Program-made: the position numbers and the translations under genes
In this document: piece after piece, positions 6,773 through 13,860 of the stretch
How positions within the stretch are numbered: the first letter of the stretch is position 1
Layout: each line of letters opens with the position of its first letter
The notes under the pieces: model-generated
Told to the model about the DNA's origin: nothing
What the model saw: only the letters and a program-made list of their open reading frames with translations
Databases searched by the model: none
DNA from: CAZSXS01 sp964611385
GTDB taxonomy: Bacteria > Bacillota > Clostridia > Lachnospirales > CAYPQA01
NCBI GenBank assembly: GCA_964611385.1
Contig: CAZSXS010000060.1
Span: 1 to 23,322 of the forward strand
DNA: 23,322 bases
Direction of reading: 5' to 3'

Positions 6773-7600
6773 TCAACTTCCTGTACTCTTATAATGCCGC
6801 ACCCCAAATTGCCAGACCAGTAGAGAAAAACACAGGAAACCGACACCTACAGGCAGGGCCAGAAGCCCTGTGAAGAGGCTTGCCCCCCAGCCACAAAGAT
6901 AGGAAGCGGGGTAGTAACTAACCACAAGGACGGGTAGGCAAAAGGTAAAGAAATTTTTCATCATGCGGGGCATGTACTCGTCGGGGCAGCGGGTGACCTG
7001 GTAGCTAGCATTGGTCAGGATGTAAATCCAGTCCAGACCCTTGATGGTAAAGAAGGCCAAGCCGGAGGTAAAGATAAACACGCCACAGTACATGATAGAA
7101 CCACCCAGCAAGGCCAAGCAAAGCACAAGAATCCGAAGGGCATCCATGCTTACCCCTAGCCGCCTCAGTGCCCAAAACACTACAGCCAGGGCAGTGAGAG
7201 GCCGGGCAAAGCGATGGATATGAAAAATCATACCAGCCACCTGTATAAACAGAGAACAGGGCCTCAGCAAAACCCGGTCAAAATTTCCCTTGCGGATCTG
7301 CCAGGGAAAATAGTCAAAGCCCCGGCAAAAGCATTCCGCAAGCCCAAAGCAAGCCACTGCCAGGGCATAGATCAGAAGAATCTGCTCTACCCCCCAGCTT
7401 CCTATACTCCCAAAGCGGGAAAATAAAAGGACAGTGGAAATAGGATCGGTTACGACCGAAATAAAAACCTGAATCAACATCAGCCACCAACCCTTATACT
7501 CCACACCCGACAGCAAATGAATCCGCATCAGCTTGCAGTAAATCCTAAGTTCCCGTAACACAGAACGAATGAAGGCTTTTACACAAAGTTCTTTTCTCAT
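6773..7600 (-). CDS. ABC-2 family permease, DUF990-type (permease 1)
   Basis: Integral membrane subunit of an ABC-2-type exporter, 275 residues with about six hydrophobic segments. It carries the landmarks of this class: CFGLAECFCRGFD, a GNFDRVLLRP cytoplasmic motif, and the C-terminal tail FGVRHYKSTGS. It is paralogous to permease 3 (8606-9382), which shares AECFFRGFD, GEFDRMMVRP and FGIRRYKSSGS, but has an extra N-terminal stretch of about 17 residues. GAGGT lies 5 nt before the ATG. A 99-bp gap with a strong hairpin separates it from permease 2 upstream, so its expression may be uncoupled. Substrate unknown. Confidence 0.85.
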   Translation of the reverse strand: MRKELCVKAFIRSVLRELRIYCKLMRIHLLSGVEYKGWWLMLIQVFISVVTDPISTVLLFSRFGSIGSWGVEQILLIYALAVACFGLAECFCRGFDYFPWQIRKGNFDRVLLRPCSLFIQVAGMIFHIHRFARPLTALAVVFWALRRLGVSMDALRILVLCLALLGGSIMYCGVFIFTSGLAFFTIKGLDWIYILTNASYQVTRCPDEYMPRMMKNFFTFCLPVLVVSYYPASYLCGWGASLFTGLLALPVGVGFLCFSLLVWQFGVRHYKSTGS

Positions 7601-7626
7601 AGATACCTCGTTTCTTTTATAGTATC

Positions 7627-7695
7627 AACTCTTTCTAAAACCACAGCCCCTTCACCCTTCTATCAAAAAGAGCCGGACTTGGGGCTGTGGGAGTT
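7627..7695. terminator. Long hairpin between permease 2 and permease 1
   Basis: CCACAGCCCC (7641-7650) pairs perfectly with GGGGCTGTGG (7681-7690), and outer AACTC/GAGTT extends the pairing. On the minus strand the stem is followed by TTTT, so partial termination or mRNA processing between the two cotranscribed genes is possible. The segment resembles 13497-13550 over about 55 nt. Confidence 0.55.
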
Positions 7696-7699
7696 TTTA

Positions 7700-8521
7700 T
7701 TACCCTCCTTGTACGATTACGCTTTTAAGTCGCTGGCTCATAATGCTTCTGCCGAGTAGAATGAAAAGAAAGCACCAGACTAGCTGTATCCTGATGTGAA
7801 AGAGGGCTTCGCTGGGCTGTAAACTCCCTACGTAAAGTTGAAGGGGAATGTCCAGATAACCCGCAAATGGCTGAAATCTTAAAAATCCTTGCATAAAGTC
7901 CGGCCAAAGCCGAAGGGGTAGAAAGCTGCCAGAAAGGATGTTGCCTGCCAATAGAATGAAATGCATTGGCCCGTCGCCCCATGTAATGTTCAGACGAATG
8001 GCTGTTACCATCATGATGAAGGCTGTGGATAGTAGAAAGGCGCATAGAAGGGATAAAAGAAAAAATAAAAAGCCCCAGAGGGAGGCCGGAGGCCCAAGCC
8101 GAATCGCCGTCGGCATCAAGAGTGCTCCCAGTAGCGTCATGCTGCCTCTGAGTGCCAAATGACTTGCCTTGATGGCGACGTTTTTGGAAAACCAGTGAAA
8201 ATATAAATCCAGGGGTCGGCATAGTTCCAAACCTACGTCTCCGCTGCGGATTTTTTCCATGACATCTGCGTCTATGCTCCCGGCGGCCAGGTGGATCATA
8301 ACCTGCGCCAACCATACATAAGAGATCGCAGCAGAAAGACTGAGGCCGTTGCTGTTCTGAGGATTTTGACTGTACTGGTAGAAAACAGTAAGAATTACAC
8401 ATTCAATAAGCCCCCAAAAGATACCTATGGTTGCCCCTGATAGGGCCGAAAAGCGGTATTGCAGCCCCTCTGAAAAGCGTACTTGAAATAATGAGCGGCA
8501 AGCTCTGAGTGTTCTTCGCAT
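7700..8521 (-). CDS. ABC-2 family permease (permease 2)
   Basis: 273-residue integral membrane subunit, about six hydrophobic segments. Motifs: RFSEGLQYRFSALSG near the N-terminus, KIRSGDVGLELCRPLDLYFHWF in the first cytoplasmic region, and the C-terminal tail LKSVIVQGG. Permease 4 (9397-10200) has the same features (GLQYRVAAYAG, SGNIAYELCRPASIYNLWF, KRLVVQGG), so the two are paralogues of the first-membrane-subunit type. AAAGGAG lies 5 nt before the ATG. With permease 1 it forms the second A/B pair; the likely ATPase is the one at 12640-13455 or the shared one at 10197-11174. Confidence 0.85.
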   Translation of the reverse strand: MRRTLRACRSLFQVRFSEGLQYRFSALSGATIGIFWGLIECVILTVFYQYSQNPQNSNGLSLSAAISYVWLAQVMIHLAAGSIDADVMEKIRSGDVGLELCRPLDLYFHWFSKNVAIKASHLALRGSMTLLGALLMPTAIRLGPPASLWGFLFFLLSLLCAFLLSTAFIMMVTAIRLNITWGDGPMHFILLAGNILSGSFLPLRLWPDFMQGFLRFQPFAGYLDIPLQLYVGSLQPSEALFHIRIQLVWCFLFILLGRSIMSQRLKSVIVQGG

Positions 8522-8605
8522 GATAACTCCTTTCTTGGTTCATGTACTTGCTGATCAAAGTTTATTGTGTTGCATGACGACAACCTTGCATTCTTGCTTA
8601 CCTAT

Positions 8606-9382
8606 TTACGACCCGGAGGACTTATAGCGCCGGATCCCAAAGCGCCAAAACGCATAGCTTGGAATCAGAAACAAGGCTCCAAGCAAGGGTAGAAACAGAT
8701 ATAAGACTTGCTCTGTCCGGCCCAGCAGGTAAAGGAGGGGATAATACTGTACCAAAGCCAAGGGAACAATGTAGGTGAAAAAGCGAAGCACCCACCGGCC
8801 GTAGATGGACAGCGGAAACTTGCCAAATTCCCGCCCGCCGTCGGTAAAGATGTTCATAAATTCCAGCCCCTCTATGGTAAAAAAACAAAAGCTTGCATAA
8901 ATCATAAACAGTCCAGAAAACAAAAACATTCCGCCAAAGAGCATGAGCATCAAGGTCAGAACCTTGTCTGGCGACCAAAGGATCTCGCACTTAGGGAGAA
9001 CATAGACAAAGGTAAGGAGGGCTTGCAGAATCCGTCCTATACGGCTTAACTCCATGCGGGAGGCCAGAACTTGAAAAAGCTCGCTTCGAGGGCGCACCAT
9101 CATTCGGTCAAATTCGCCCTTGGACACGATAGTGCTAAAGGTATCGAAACCCCGAAAAAAGCATTCTGCAAGAGAAAAGGCCATAAAAATTATGGCATAG
9201 CAAAGCAAAATCTCGTGATAGCTAAATCCCTCTACTTGATTGAAGCGAGAAAACAAAAAATAAAGCCCCAAAATAATGACAAACGAAGAAAGAAACTGGC
9301 TCACAAAGGACATAAGAAACGAAGCCTTATGCTGCATTTGGGAGCGTAGAATAATGGATATATACCTTAAATAAAGCCTCAC
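8606..9382 (-). CDS. ABC-2 family permease, DUF990-type (permease 3)
   Basis: 258-residue integral membrane subunit with about six hydrophobic segments. It has the same landmark motifs as permease 1: SLAECFFRGFD, KGEFDRMMVRPRSELFQVL and the tail FGIRRYKSSGS. The start codon is GTG (9380-9382), with AAAGGAGG about 7 nt upstream. The gene begins 14 bp after the permease 4 stop, so the two are tightly cotranscribed; 84 bp separate it from permease 2. Confidence 0.87.
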   Translation of the reverse strand: MRLYLRYISIILRSQMQHKASFLMSFVSQFLSSFVIILGLYFLFSRFNQVEGFSYHEILLCYAIIFMAFSLAECFFRGFDTFSTIVSKGEFDRMMVRPRSELFQVLASRMELSRIGRILQALLTFVYVLPKCEILWSPDKVLTLMLMLFGGMFLFSGLFMIYASFCFFTIEGLEFMNIFTDGGREFGKFPLSIYGRWVLRFFTYIVPLALVQYYPLLYLLGRTEQVLYLFLPLLGALFLIPSYAFWRFGIRRYKSSGS

Positions 9383-9396
9383 AAAAAACCTCCTTT

Positions 9397-10200
9397 CTAT
9401 CCACCTTGTACTACCAATCTCTTTTCAGCTCTTTTCATCCAGGCCCTTCCAAATGCCAGTATGACCGAACACCAAAGGAGCTGCAAGGCAACCCGCCAAA
9501 GGGCACCATGGAGGTTCAAATAGCCGTTGTAAATCAAGAAGGGCGTGTTTTGAATAGAGGCAAAGGGCAGAAGTTCAAAAATCCAACGGATCCTATCCGG
9601 CAAAAAAGGCAAGGGGATGATCAGTCCTGAGAACAGATCCACTGTAAAGATATATAAAAGTCGAATGCCAGAAGCCGAAATGGTGTAAAAAGCGCTAATA
9701 TAAATCAGCATGTTAATGGATACCAAGACCAAGAGGCCCAGGCCAAGGGAAAATAAAAACAGGAAAAAGCGAAGCAGACTGTCAGGAAGCAGCAAGCGAA
9801 AGGGACTGCGCAGCAGAAGGCCCACGACCAAAACGGGACCGCAACGCAGGGCAACAGCGGAAAGTCGCTTGGCTAGGCTTCGGGCAAACCACAGGTTATA
9901 AATGGAAGCTGGTCTGCACAGCTCGTAGGCAATATTGCCGCTGGTAATGGATTCAAAAAGCTCGTTTTCAAACAAATGAGCCATAATCAAAGCCAGCAAG
10001 GCCTGTTGAAGCCAGATATAGGTGCTGAGGGCGGGAAAACTCATGGGGAATTTCTCAGGAGCCGCCCGGTAAAAGGCTCGAAACATGAGTATCATCAAAA
10101 ATCCCCAGGCAAACTGGGTGCTCATACCCGCATAGGCGGCCACTCGGTATTGAAGCCCGCAAAGAAAACGCATCTTAAAGAATGAAAAATAGGCCTTCAT
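9397..10200 (-). CDS. ABC-2 family permease (permease 4)
   Basis: 267-residue integral membrane subunit. GLQYRVAAYAG, SGNIAYELCRP and the tail KRLVVQGG mark it as the paralogue of permease 2. Its ATG overlaps the TGA of the ATPase gene (10197-10200, ATGA), so translation is coupled and the ATPase at 10197-11174 is its natural partner. With permease 3 it forms the first A/B pair. Confidence 0.87.
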   Translation of the reverse strand: MKAYFSFFKMRFLCGLQYRVAAYAGMSTQFAWGFLMILMFRAFYRAAPEKFPMSFPALSTYIWLQQALLALIMAHLFENELFESITSGNIAYELCRPASIYNLWFARSLAKRLSAVALRCGPVLVVGLLLRSPFRLLLPDSLLRFFLFLFSLGLGLLVLVSINMLIYISAFYTISASGIRLLYIFTVDLFSGLIIPLPFLPDRIRWIFELLPFASIQNTPFLIYNGYLNLHGALWRVALQLLWCSVILAFGRAWMKRAEKRLVVQGG

Positions 10201-11174
10201 ATGTTGTGTTCCTTATATAACTGGACAACCAGCTCCTCCACGCTCACACCAGAAACAGAAATATCCGTCACTTCCAGCCTTTTGGACAACTCGGAGATGG
10301 CAGCAGAGACGGACAACTGCCCCTCAACGGCAACGATAAGCCGCCCTGGTGCTTGTTCCAAAACCTGCATACCCAAATTGAAACCCTGCACAGTATTCTC
10401 TTGGTTATACTCCACGGTTAAAACTTTTCTATCACTATATTGTTTCTTCAAGGAATTTAAATCCCCGTCCAGAAGAATTTTTCCCTTTCCGATTAGGATA
10501 ATCCGGCGGGTTAGGGCCTCAATATCCTGCATATCGTGGGTGGTCAGAAGCACGGTGGTTTTCCGCTCCCGATTAATTTTGAGAATGAACTCTCGGACGG
10601 CAATTTTGGAGACTGCATCCAGGCCGATGGTCGGTTCATCCAAAAACAAGATCTTGGGATTATGCAAGAGAGAGGCAGCGATTTCACAGCGCATACGCTG
10701 CCCCAGGGAAAGCTGGCGGGTAGGGGTTTTGATGATGTTTTCAATGGCAAGGAGGCTGACGAGTTCCTCCAGGTTTTGTTGATACGCCCGCTGTGGAACC
10801 TTATAAATATCCCGCAAAAGCTCAAAGCTATCAATAACAGGCACATCCCACCAGAGTTGACTTCTTTGGCCAAAGACCACTCCGATTTCCCGCACATGGC
10901 TAACCCGATCCTTATAGGGGACACGGCCGTTAATCCTGCATTCGCCGCTATCGGGGGTCAAGATACCGCTCATGATCTTAATCGTAGAGCTTTTCCCCGC
11001 CCCATTTGGGCCGATATAACCCACCATTTCCCCGTCTTCAATCTGAAAGCCCACCTGATCCAAGGCCTTGACGCTTACATATTCCTTCTTAAACAGGGCC
11101 TTCACCGCCTGCGAAAAGCCCGCATTTCTTCTAGCCACCTTATATGTTTTACAGATGCCCTTTAATTCAATCAT
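10197..11174 (-). CDS. ABC transporter ATP-binding protein (ATPase 1)
   Basis: Cytoplasmic ATPase driving the ABC-2 exporter encoded downstream. In 325 residues: Walker A GPNGAGKS (55-62), Q-loop around Q103 (VVFGQRSQLWWDVP, characteristic of this subfamily), variant signature LSLGQ (155-159), Walker B ILFLDEP (175-181), D-loop GLDAVSK and H-loop H213 (TTHD). A C-terminal accessory domain of about 85 residues follows (from about 240). AAAAGGAGG precedes the ATG. It starts 35 bp after the phosphoesterase stop and overlaps permease 4, placing it second in a six-gene operon. Confidence 0.95.
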   Translation of the reverse strand: MIELKGICKTYKVARRNAGFSQAVKALFKKEYVSVKALDQVGFQIEDGEMVGYIGPNGAGKSSTIKIMSGILTPDSGECRINGRVPYKDRVSHVREIGVVFGQRSQLWWDVPVIDSFELLRDIYKVPQRAYQQNLEELVSLLAIENIIKTPTRQLSLGQRMRCEIAASLLHNPKILFLDEPTIGLDAVSKIAVREFILKINRERKTTVLLTTHDMQDIEALTRRIILIGKGKILLDGDLNSLKKQYSDRKVLTVEYNQENTVQGFNLGMQVLEQAPGRLIVAVEGQLSVSAAISELSKRLEVTDISVSGVSVEELVVQLYKEHNI

Positions 11175-11209
11175 AAAGCCTCCTTTTGTAAAAAGCTAAG
11201 ACCTGCTTT

Positions 11210-12145
11210 TTAAGCATGCGACAAGCTGTCCCTATCAATAATCATCCGTGAGGAAACATTTGGAGAAATCAGCCGTCCATTCCACATTTCGCCCAAGCCA
11301 AGTTCCTTGGGCGTGATTGCTTGATAGTGACCGTTCATTCCGTTGATTTCTACCTGGCCTTGTTCTGTGATTCGGACACTTGCGTACAAGGGCTCTTTGT
11401 ATAGGACCATATCCTTTAAATGTGGGTAATTCTTATGAATTTCGTCGGAGTAGCAAAAGTGTTCAAATTCTGGGCCAAACCAGAGGTAAGACATGGAATT
11501 CATTCCAAAGTAAAGGGTTTCGCCCAGCTTTCTGAGGGAGTCGCCGTGGTCATGCCCGTTGAGGCAGAGCAGCACACGTTTTCCTGAGGCATTTGCCTGG
11601 TTGATGCGTTCCCGAACTGCCATTCTGTTCTTGACTCCCCTGCCGGGGAATTCATTTTCGAGGCTATGATGAGAAAGAATCACATAGTACCGGCTGTCGT
11701 CAGCAAGCTCCTCTTCCAACCAGCTTAGTTCAAAATCTGGAATGACTGGATAATCAGCCCTTTGTGATTTATAATTCTTGTTTTCGCAGGAAATGTATCC
11801 ATCTTCCGTCTGGATGTAGCAGCAATCCAACACAATAAACTTGATGCCGTCTATTTGAAACGAGTGATAGTTCTTTTCCAACCTTAAAAATTTCAGCAAG
11901 TCTTCATAGGCCCGATCATCTGTACCATGGTTGCCAACGACATGATAATGAGGCTTCCCCGTTGTATCCAGAAGTTCCATAAGAAAGGCATTTTCCTTCT
12001 TCGGCACACAAAAATCCCCCAGGTCGATGATGAAATCAACATCGGATAAGCGTACTTCTTGGACAAAGGTTTCAAGCCTTTCTCGCCCGTCGTGGATCGC
12101 ATCATAATGCAAGTCGGTAAACACGGCAAATTTTACGTCTTTCAT
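11210..12145 (-). CDS. Calcineurin-like metallophosphoesterase
   Basis: Two-metal phosphoesterase, 311 residues, cytoplasmic (no signal peptide). The metal-binding motifs are in order: D11-x-H13 (TDLHYD), D44 (DLGDF), N72-H73 (GNHG), H159/H160 (LSHHS) and H198-x-H200 (NGHDHGD). The substrate cannot be read from sequence; phosphomonoesters, phosphodiesters and nucleotides are all possible. AAAGGAG lies 5 nt before the ATG. It heads the transporter operon, and its ATG is overlapped by the TGA of a 15-codon mini-ORF. An enzyme leading an exporter operon suggests processing of the exported compound or of a cue; this is inference. Confidence 0.9.
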   Translation of the reverse strand: MKDVKFAVFTDLHYDAIHDGRERLETFVQEVRLSDVDFIIDLGDFCVPKKENAFLMELLDTTGKPHYHVVGNHGTDDRAYEDLLKFLRLEKNYHSFQIDGIKFIVLDCCYIQTEDGYISCENKNYKSQRADYPVIPDFELSWLEEELADDSRYYVILSHHSLENEFPGRGVKNRMAVRERINQANASGKRVLLCLNGHDHGDSLRKLGETLYFGMNSMSYLWFGPEFEHFCYSDEIHKNYPHLKDMVLYKEPLYASVRITEQGQVEINGMNGHYQAITPKELGLGEMWNGRLISPNVSSRMIIDRDSLSHA

Positions 12146-12189
12146 AAGCTACTCCTTTCATAAACCTCTTGATCAAACGATATGATCAT
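12142..12189 (-). CDS. Putative 15-residue leader peptide coupled to the phosphoesterase
   Basis: A mini-ORF encoding MIISFDQEVYERSSL. It has a strong ribosome site, AAAAAGGAGT (12197-12206), 7 nt before its ATG (a GTG one codon earlier is also in frame). Its TGA overlaps the phosphoesterase ATG as ATGA, and the phosphoesterase ribosome site lies inside its GAA AGG AGT codons. Translational coupling is therefore plausible. The peptide itself resembles nothing I know; it could be purely a coupling device or a chance ORF. Confidence 0.4.
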   Translation of the reverse strand: MIISFDQEVYERSSL

Positions 12190-12258
12190 CACGGTTACTC
12201 CTTTTTATAAACACCATTTCTCATATGCTTTCACTTTTGCTTACTGCTACTTCCAGGT

Positions 12259-12288
12259 ATAATAAGTTTTGAAGAGGCTATAAGGCAA
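12259..12288 (-). promoter_or_regulatory. Probable promoter of the phosphoesterase-ABC operon
   Basis: Minus strand: TTGCCT (12283-12288), 18-nt spacer, TATTAT (12259-12264). Start near 12252, about 60 nt before the mini-ORF. The -10 overlaps a plus-strand TATAAT (12258-12263), which could serve the divergent gene at 12318 but has only a TTGCTT at 15-nt spacing. Confidence 0.5.
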
Positions 12289-12317
12289 AGCTCAAGATCA
12301 ATTATAGTAGGAGTGAT

Positions 12318-12605
12318 ATGGTGCTAAACAAAGATGCTTACTTAGAATTTGTAATCTCTACAGGCAAAAGAGCTGGAAAAACATTTGTACTTGATCATGG
12401 AGAAGGCAATGATTTAATAGACCCTGAGACAGGATGGTATGTGGAAGATTTAAGTGGTTGGCTCATTCATAAAAATAGTAAAGATCAACTTATGATGGCT
12501 AAACAACAAGGTACCGCTTATGAATTGTTTTCAGAGTCTTATGTTTTTGTTAAATGGATTAAAAATCAAGATGGTAGCCTTGAAGTAAAATTTAAAAAAT
12601 ATTAG
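12318..12605 (+). CDS. Hypothetical 95-residue protein
   Basis: Not recognised. AGGAG lies about 5 nt before the ATG, and TATAAT at 12258-12263 could be its -10. The product has no signal peptide or membrane segment and contains several Trp residues (GWYVEDLSGWLIH, VKWIKNQDGSLEVKFKKY), giving a small mixed alpha/beta look. The gene is visibly more A+T-rich than its flanks and sits alone on the plus strand between ATPase 2 and the phosphoesterase operon, so it may be an insertion that separated them. Confidence 0.6.
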   Translation: MVLNKDAYLEFVISTGKRAGKTFVLDHGEGNDLIDPETGWYVEDLSGWLIHKNSKDQLMMAKQQGTAYELFSESYVFVKWIKNQDGSLEVKFKKY

Positions 12606-12639
12606 CCTCAGATAAAATATACCCCTTCCATATTCACAG

Positions 12640-13455
12640 CTATTTTAAAGCCAAATCCTGGTACATAGCCGCAATCATTTCGTCCGTGTTCACCTTCATA
12701 ACAGGCTGCGGCGCATATTTCACTTGTAGGCCGGAAAGATTTCCGTCATAGAGTAATCTTCCGTGGCCGATGACCATGACTCGGTTGCATAATGCTTCAA
12801 TGTCATCCATATCGTGGGTAGTTAAGATCATGGTGACACCCTTTTTGTTCTCCTCTTTCAGGAAGGCCCTCAGCGCCAGCTTGGATACGGCATCAAGGCC
12901 TATGGTCGGTTCATCCAGAAAAAGAATTTTGGGGCCGTGCAAAAGTGCAGCCACCAATTCACAGCGCATTCGTTGTCCCAGGGAAAGCTGACGGACGGGT
13001 GTTTTCAGGAGCTTCCCCACATTAATAGCCTCGGTCAAAACCTGAAGGCGCTTCTGGAAGGTTTCCTTTGGAACATCATAAATATCCCTCAACACGTCAA
13101 AGGAATCACTGACGGGAACATCCCACCATAGTTGACTTCTTTGCCCGAAGACCACTCCAATCTGTGCCACATGCTTCTGTCGGTTCTTCCAGGGCGTATT
13201 GCCGAGAATCACGCATTCGCCCTGATCCGGCGTTAAGATCCCACTCATAACTTTCACGGTTGTGCTTTTCCCGGCACCGTTTGGGCCGATATACCCAACC
13301 AATTCTCCCTCCTCCAAAGAAAATCCAATGTTATCCAGAGCTCGAATCTCTTTCGTCCTTCGCATAAAAGCTCCCTTCAAAAGCCCCCACTTGCCTTCTG
13401 GCCGTTCATAGACCTTGTAACTCTTGCTGATCCCTTCTACTTGTATCTGTGCCAT
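12640..13455 (-). CDS. ABC transporter ATP-binding protein (ATPase 2)
   Basis: Paralogue of ATPase 1. In 271 residues: Walker A GPNGAGKS (57-64), FGQRSQLWWDVP Q-loop, signature LSLGQ (157-161), Walker B ILFLDEP (177-183), GLDAVSK and H-loop H214 (TTHD). The start is the ATG at 13455 with AAAGGAGGGA directly upstream; the frame stays open further upstream without a good site. The C-terminus is about 55 residues shorter than ATPase 1: after QVKYAPQPVMKV it jumps to TDEMIAAMYQ, matching the far end of ATPase 1 (VEELVVQLYKE), as if most of the accessory domain had been lost. No permease follows it directly; permeases 2 and 1 are the likely partners. Confidence 0.93.
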   Translation of the reverse strand: MAQIQVEGISKSYKVYERPEGKWGLLKGAFMRRTKEIRALDNIGFSLEEGELVGYIGPNGAGKSTTVKVMSGILTPDQGECVILGNTPWKNRQKHVAQIGVVFGQRSQLWWDVPVSDSFDVLRDIYDVPKETFQKRLQVLTEAINVGKLLKTPVRQLSLGQRMRCELVAALLHGPKILFLDEPTIGLDAVSKLALRAFLKEENKKGVTMILTTHDMDDIEALCNRVMVIGHGRLLYDGNLSGLQVKYAPQPVMKVNTDEMIAAMYQDLALK

Positions 13456-13491
13456 AGTTCCCTCCTTTGCTTGGCAGCAATAATAAATTCT

Positions 13492-13581
13492 GGGTCTTTC
13501 TAAAACCAAGCCCCCCTCCATCCCTTTTCAAAAAGCCGGGCATTGGCGTGGTATCAACCACACGTAAATTTTGAAAGACCC
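13492..13581 (-). promoter_or_regulatory. Long-stem leader hairpin upstream of ATPase 2
   Basis: GGGTCTTTCTAAAA (13492-13505) pairs with TTTTGAAAGACCC (13569-13581), 13 bp with one bulge. Inside is a second hairpin, GTGGT/ACCAC, around 13543-13561. It lies just upstream of the ATPase 2 ribosome site and inside its presumed 5' UTR. AATTCT flanks it on both sides (13486-13491 and 13584-13589). Related to the hairpin at 17744-17803 and in sequence to 7627-7695. Confidence 0.5.
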
Positions 13582-13620
13582 GTAATTCTTTTGATTGGTA
13601 ACAAGCATTTTATTCCCCAC

Positions 13621-13646
13621 CTGATTATTTCCCGGGAAATAATCAG
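13621..13646. promoter_or_regulatory. Perfect 26-bp palindrome, candidate operator
   Basis: Half-site CTGATTATTTCCC followed at once by its exact reverse complement, centred on CCCGGG. On the minus strand it covers the spacer and -10 of a possible ATPase 2 promoter: TTGTCT (13647-13652), 17 nt, AATAAT (13624-13629). There is no loop, so a protein-binding site is more likely than an RNA hairpin. Confidence 0.6.
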
Positions 13647-13824
13647 AGACAAGCCGCTTGTATACTAGAGTTGTAGCTAACCGTTCTGCGCTTTTGCGCA
13701 TTTTTGGAAGATGAAGTATAGCGACAAATCTTCAATTGGTAAAGCCATGAATTCGCACGGAAAAATCCCGAACAAAGGGTTTAAAAACGCATTCTGTCTT
13801 TTTCTTATTTTTTTAAAAAAATGC
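13647..13824. other. Gene-free stretch between palindrome and RNA promoter
   Basis: Plus-strand TATACT (13661-13666) and a short 5-bp hairpin TGCGC/GCGCA followed by TTTTT (13687-13705) are visible, but no ORF with a ribosome site. I assign no function. Confidence 0.3.
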
Positions 13825-13853
13825 TTGACGTCTTGCAGTTTTTATGTTAGTGT
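13825..13853 (+). promoter_or_regulatory. Promoter of the candidate 6S RNA
   Basis: TTGACG (13825-13830), 17-nt spacer, TAGTGT (13848-13853) with TGT before it (extended -10). Start near 13860. No ORF with a ribosome site follows before the terminator at 14008, which indicates a non-coding transcript. Confidence 0.6.
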
Positions 13854-13860
13854 ATATGTA

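Noticed and set aside
7725..8402. Long minus-strand ORF in a second frame inside permease 2
   Set aside because: The other frame gives a coherent membrane protein with paralogue motifs; this one is Arg/Ser/His-rich with no family pattern.
10536..11165. Long plus-strand ORF opposite ATPase 1
   Set aside because: Shadow of the conserved ATPase gene on the other strand; similar shadows lie opposite ATPase 2 and the M42 genes.
13492..13581. T-box leader upstream of ATPase 2
   Set aside because: No T-box core (GGTGGnACCGCG-like) and no specifier layout; an ABC ATPase is an unlikely target.
13687..13705. Small terminator-like hairpin (TGCGC/GCGCA plus TTTTT)
   Set aside because: Only five base pairs and no transcript clearly leading into it.
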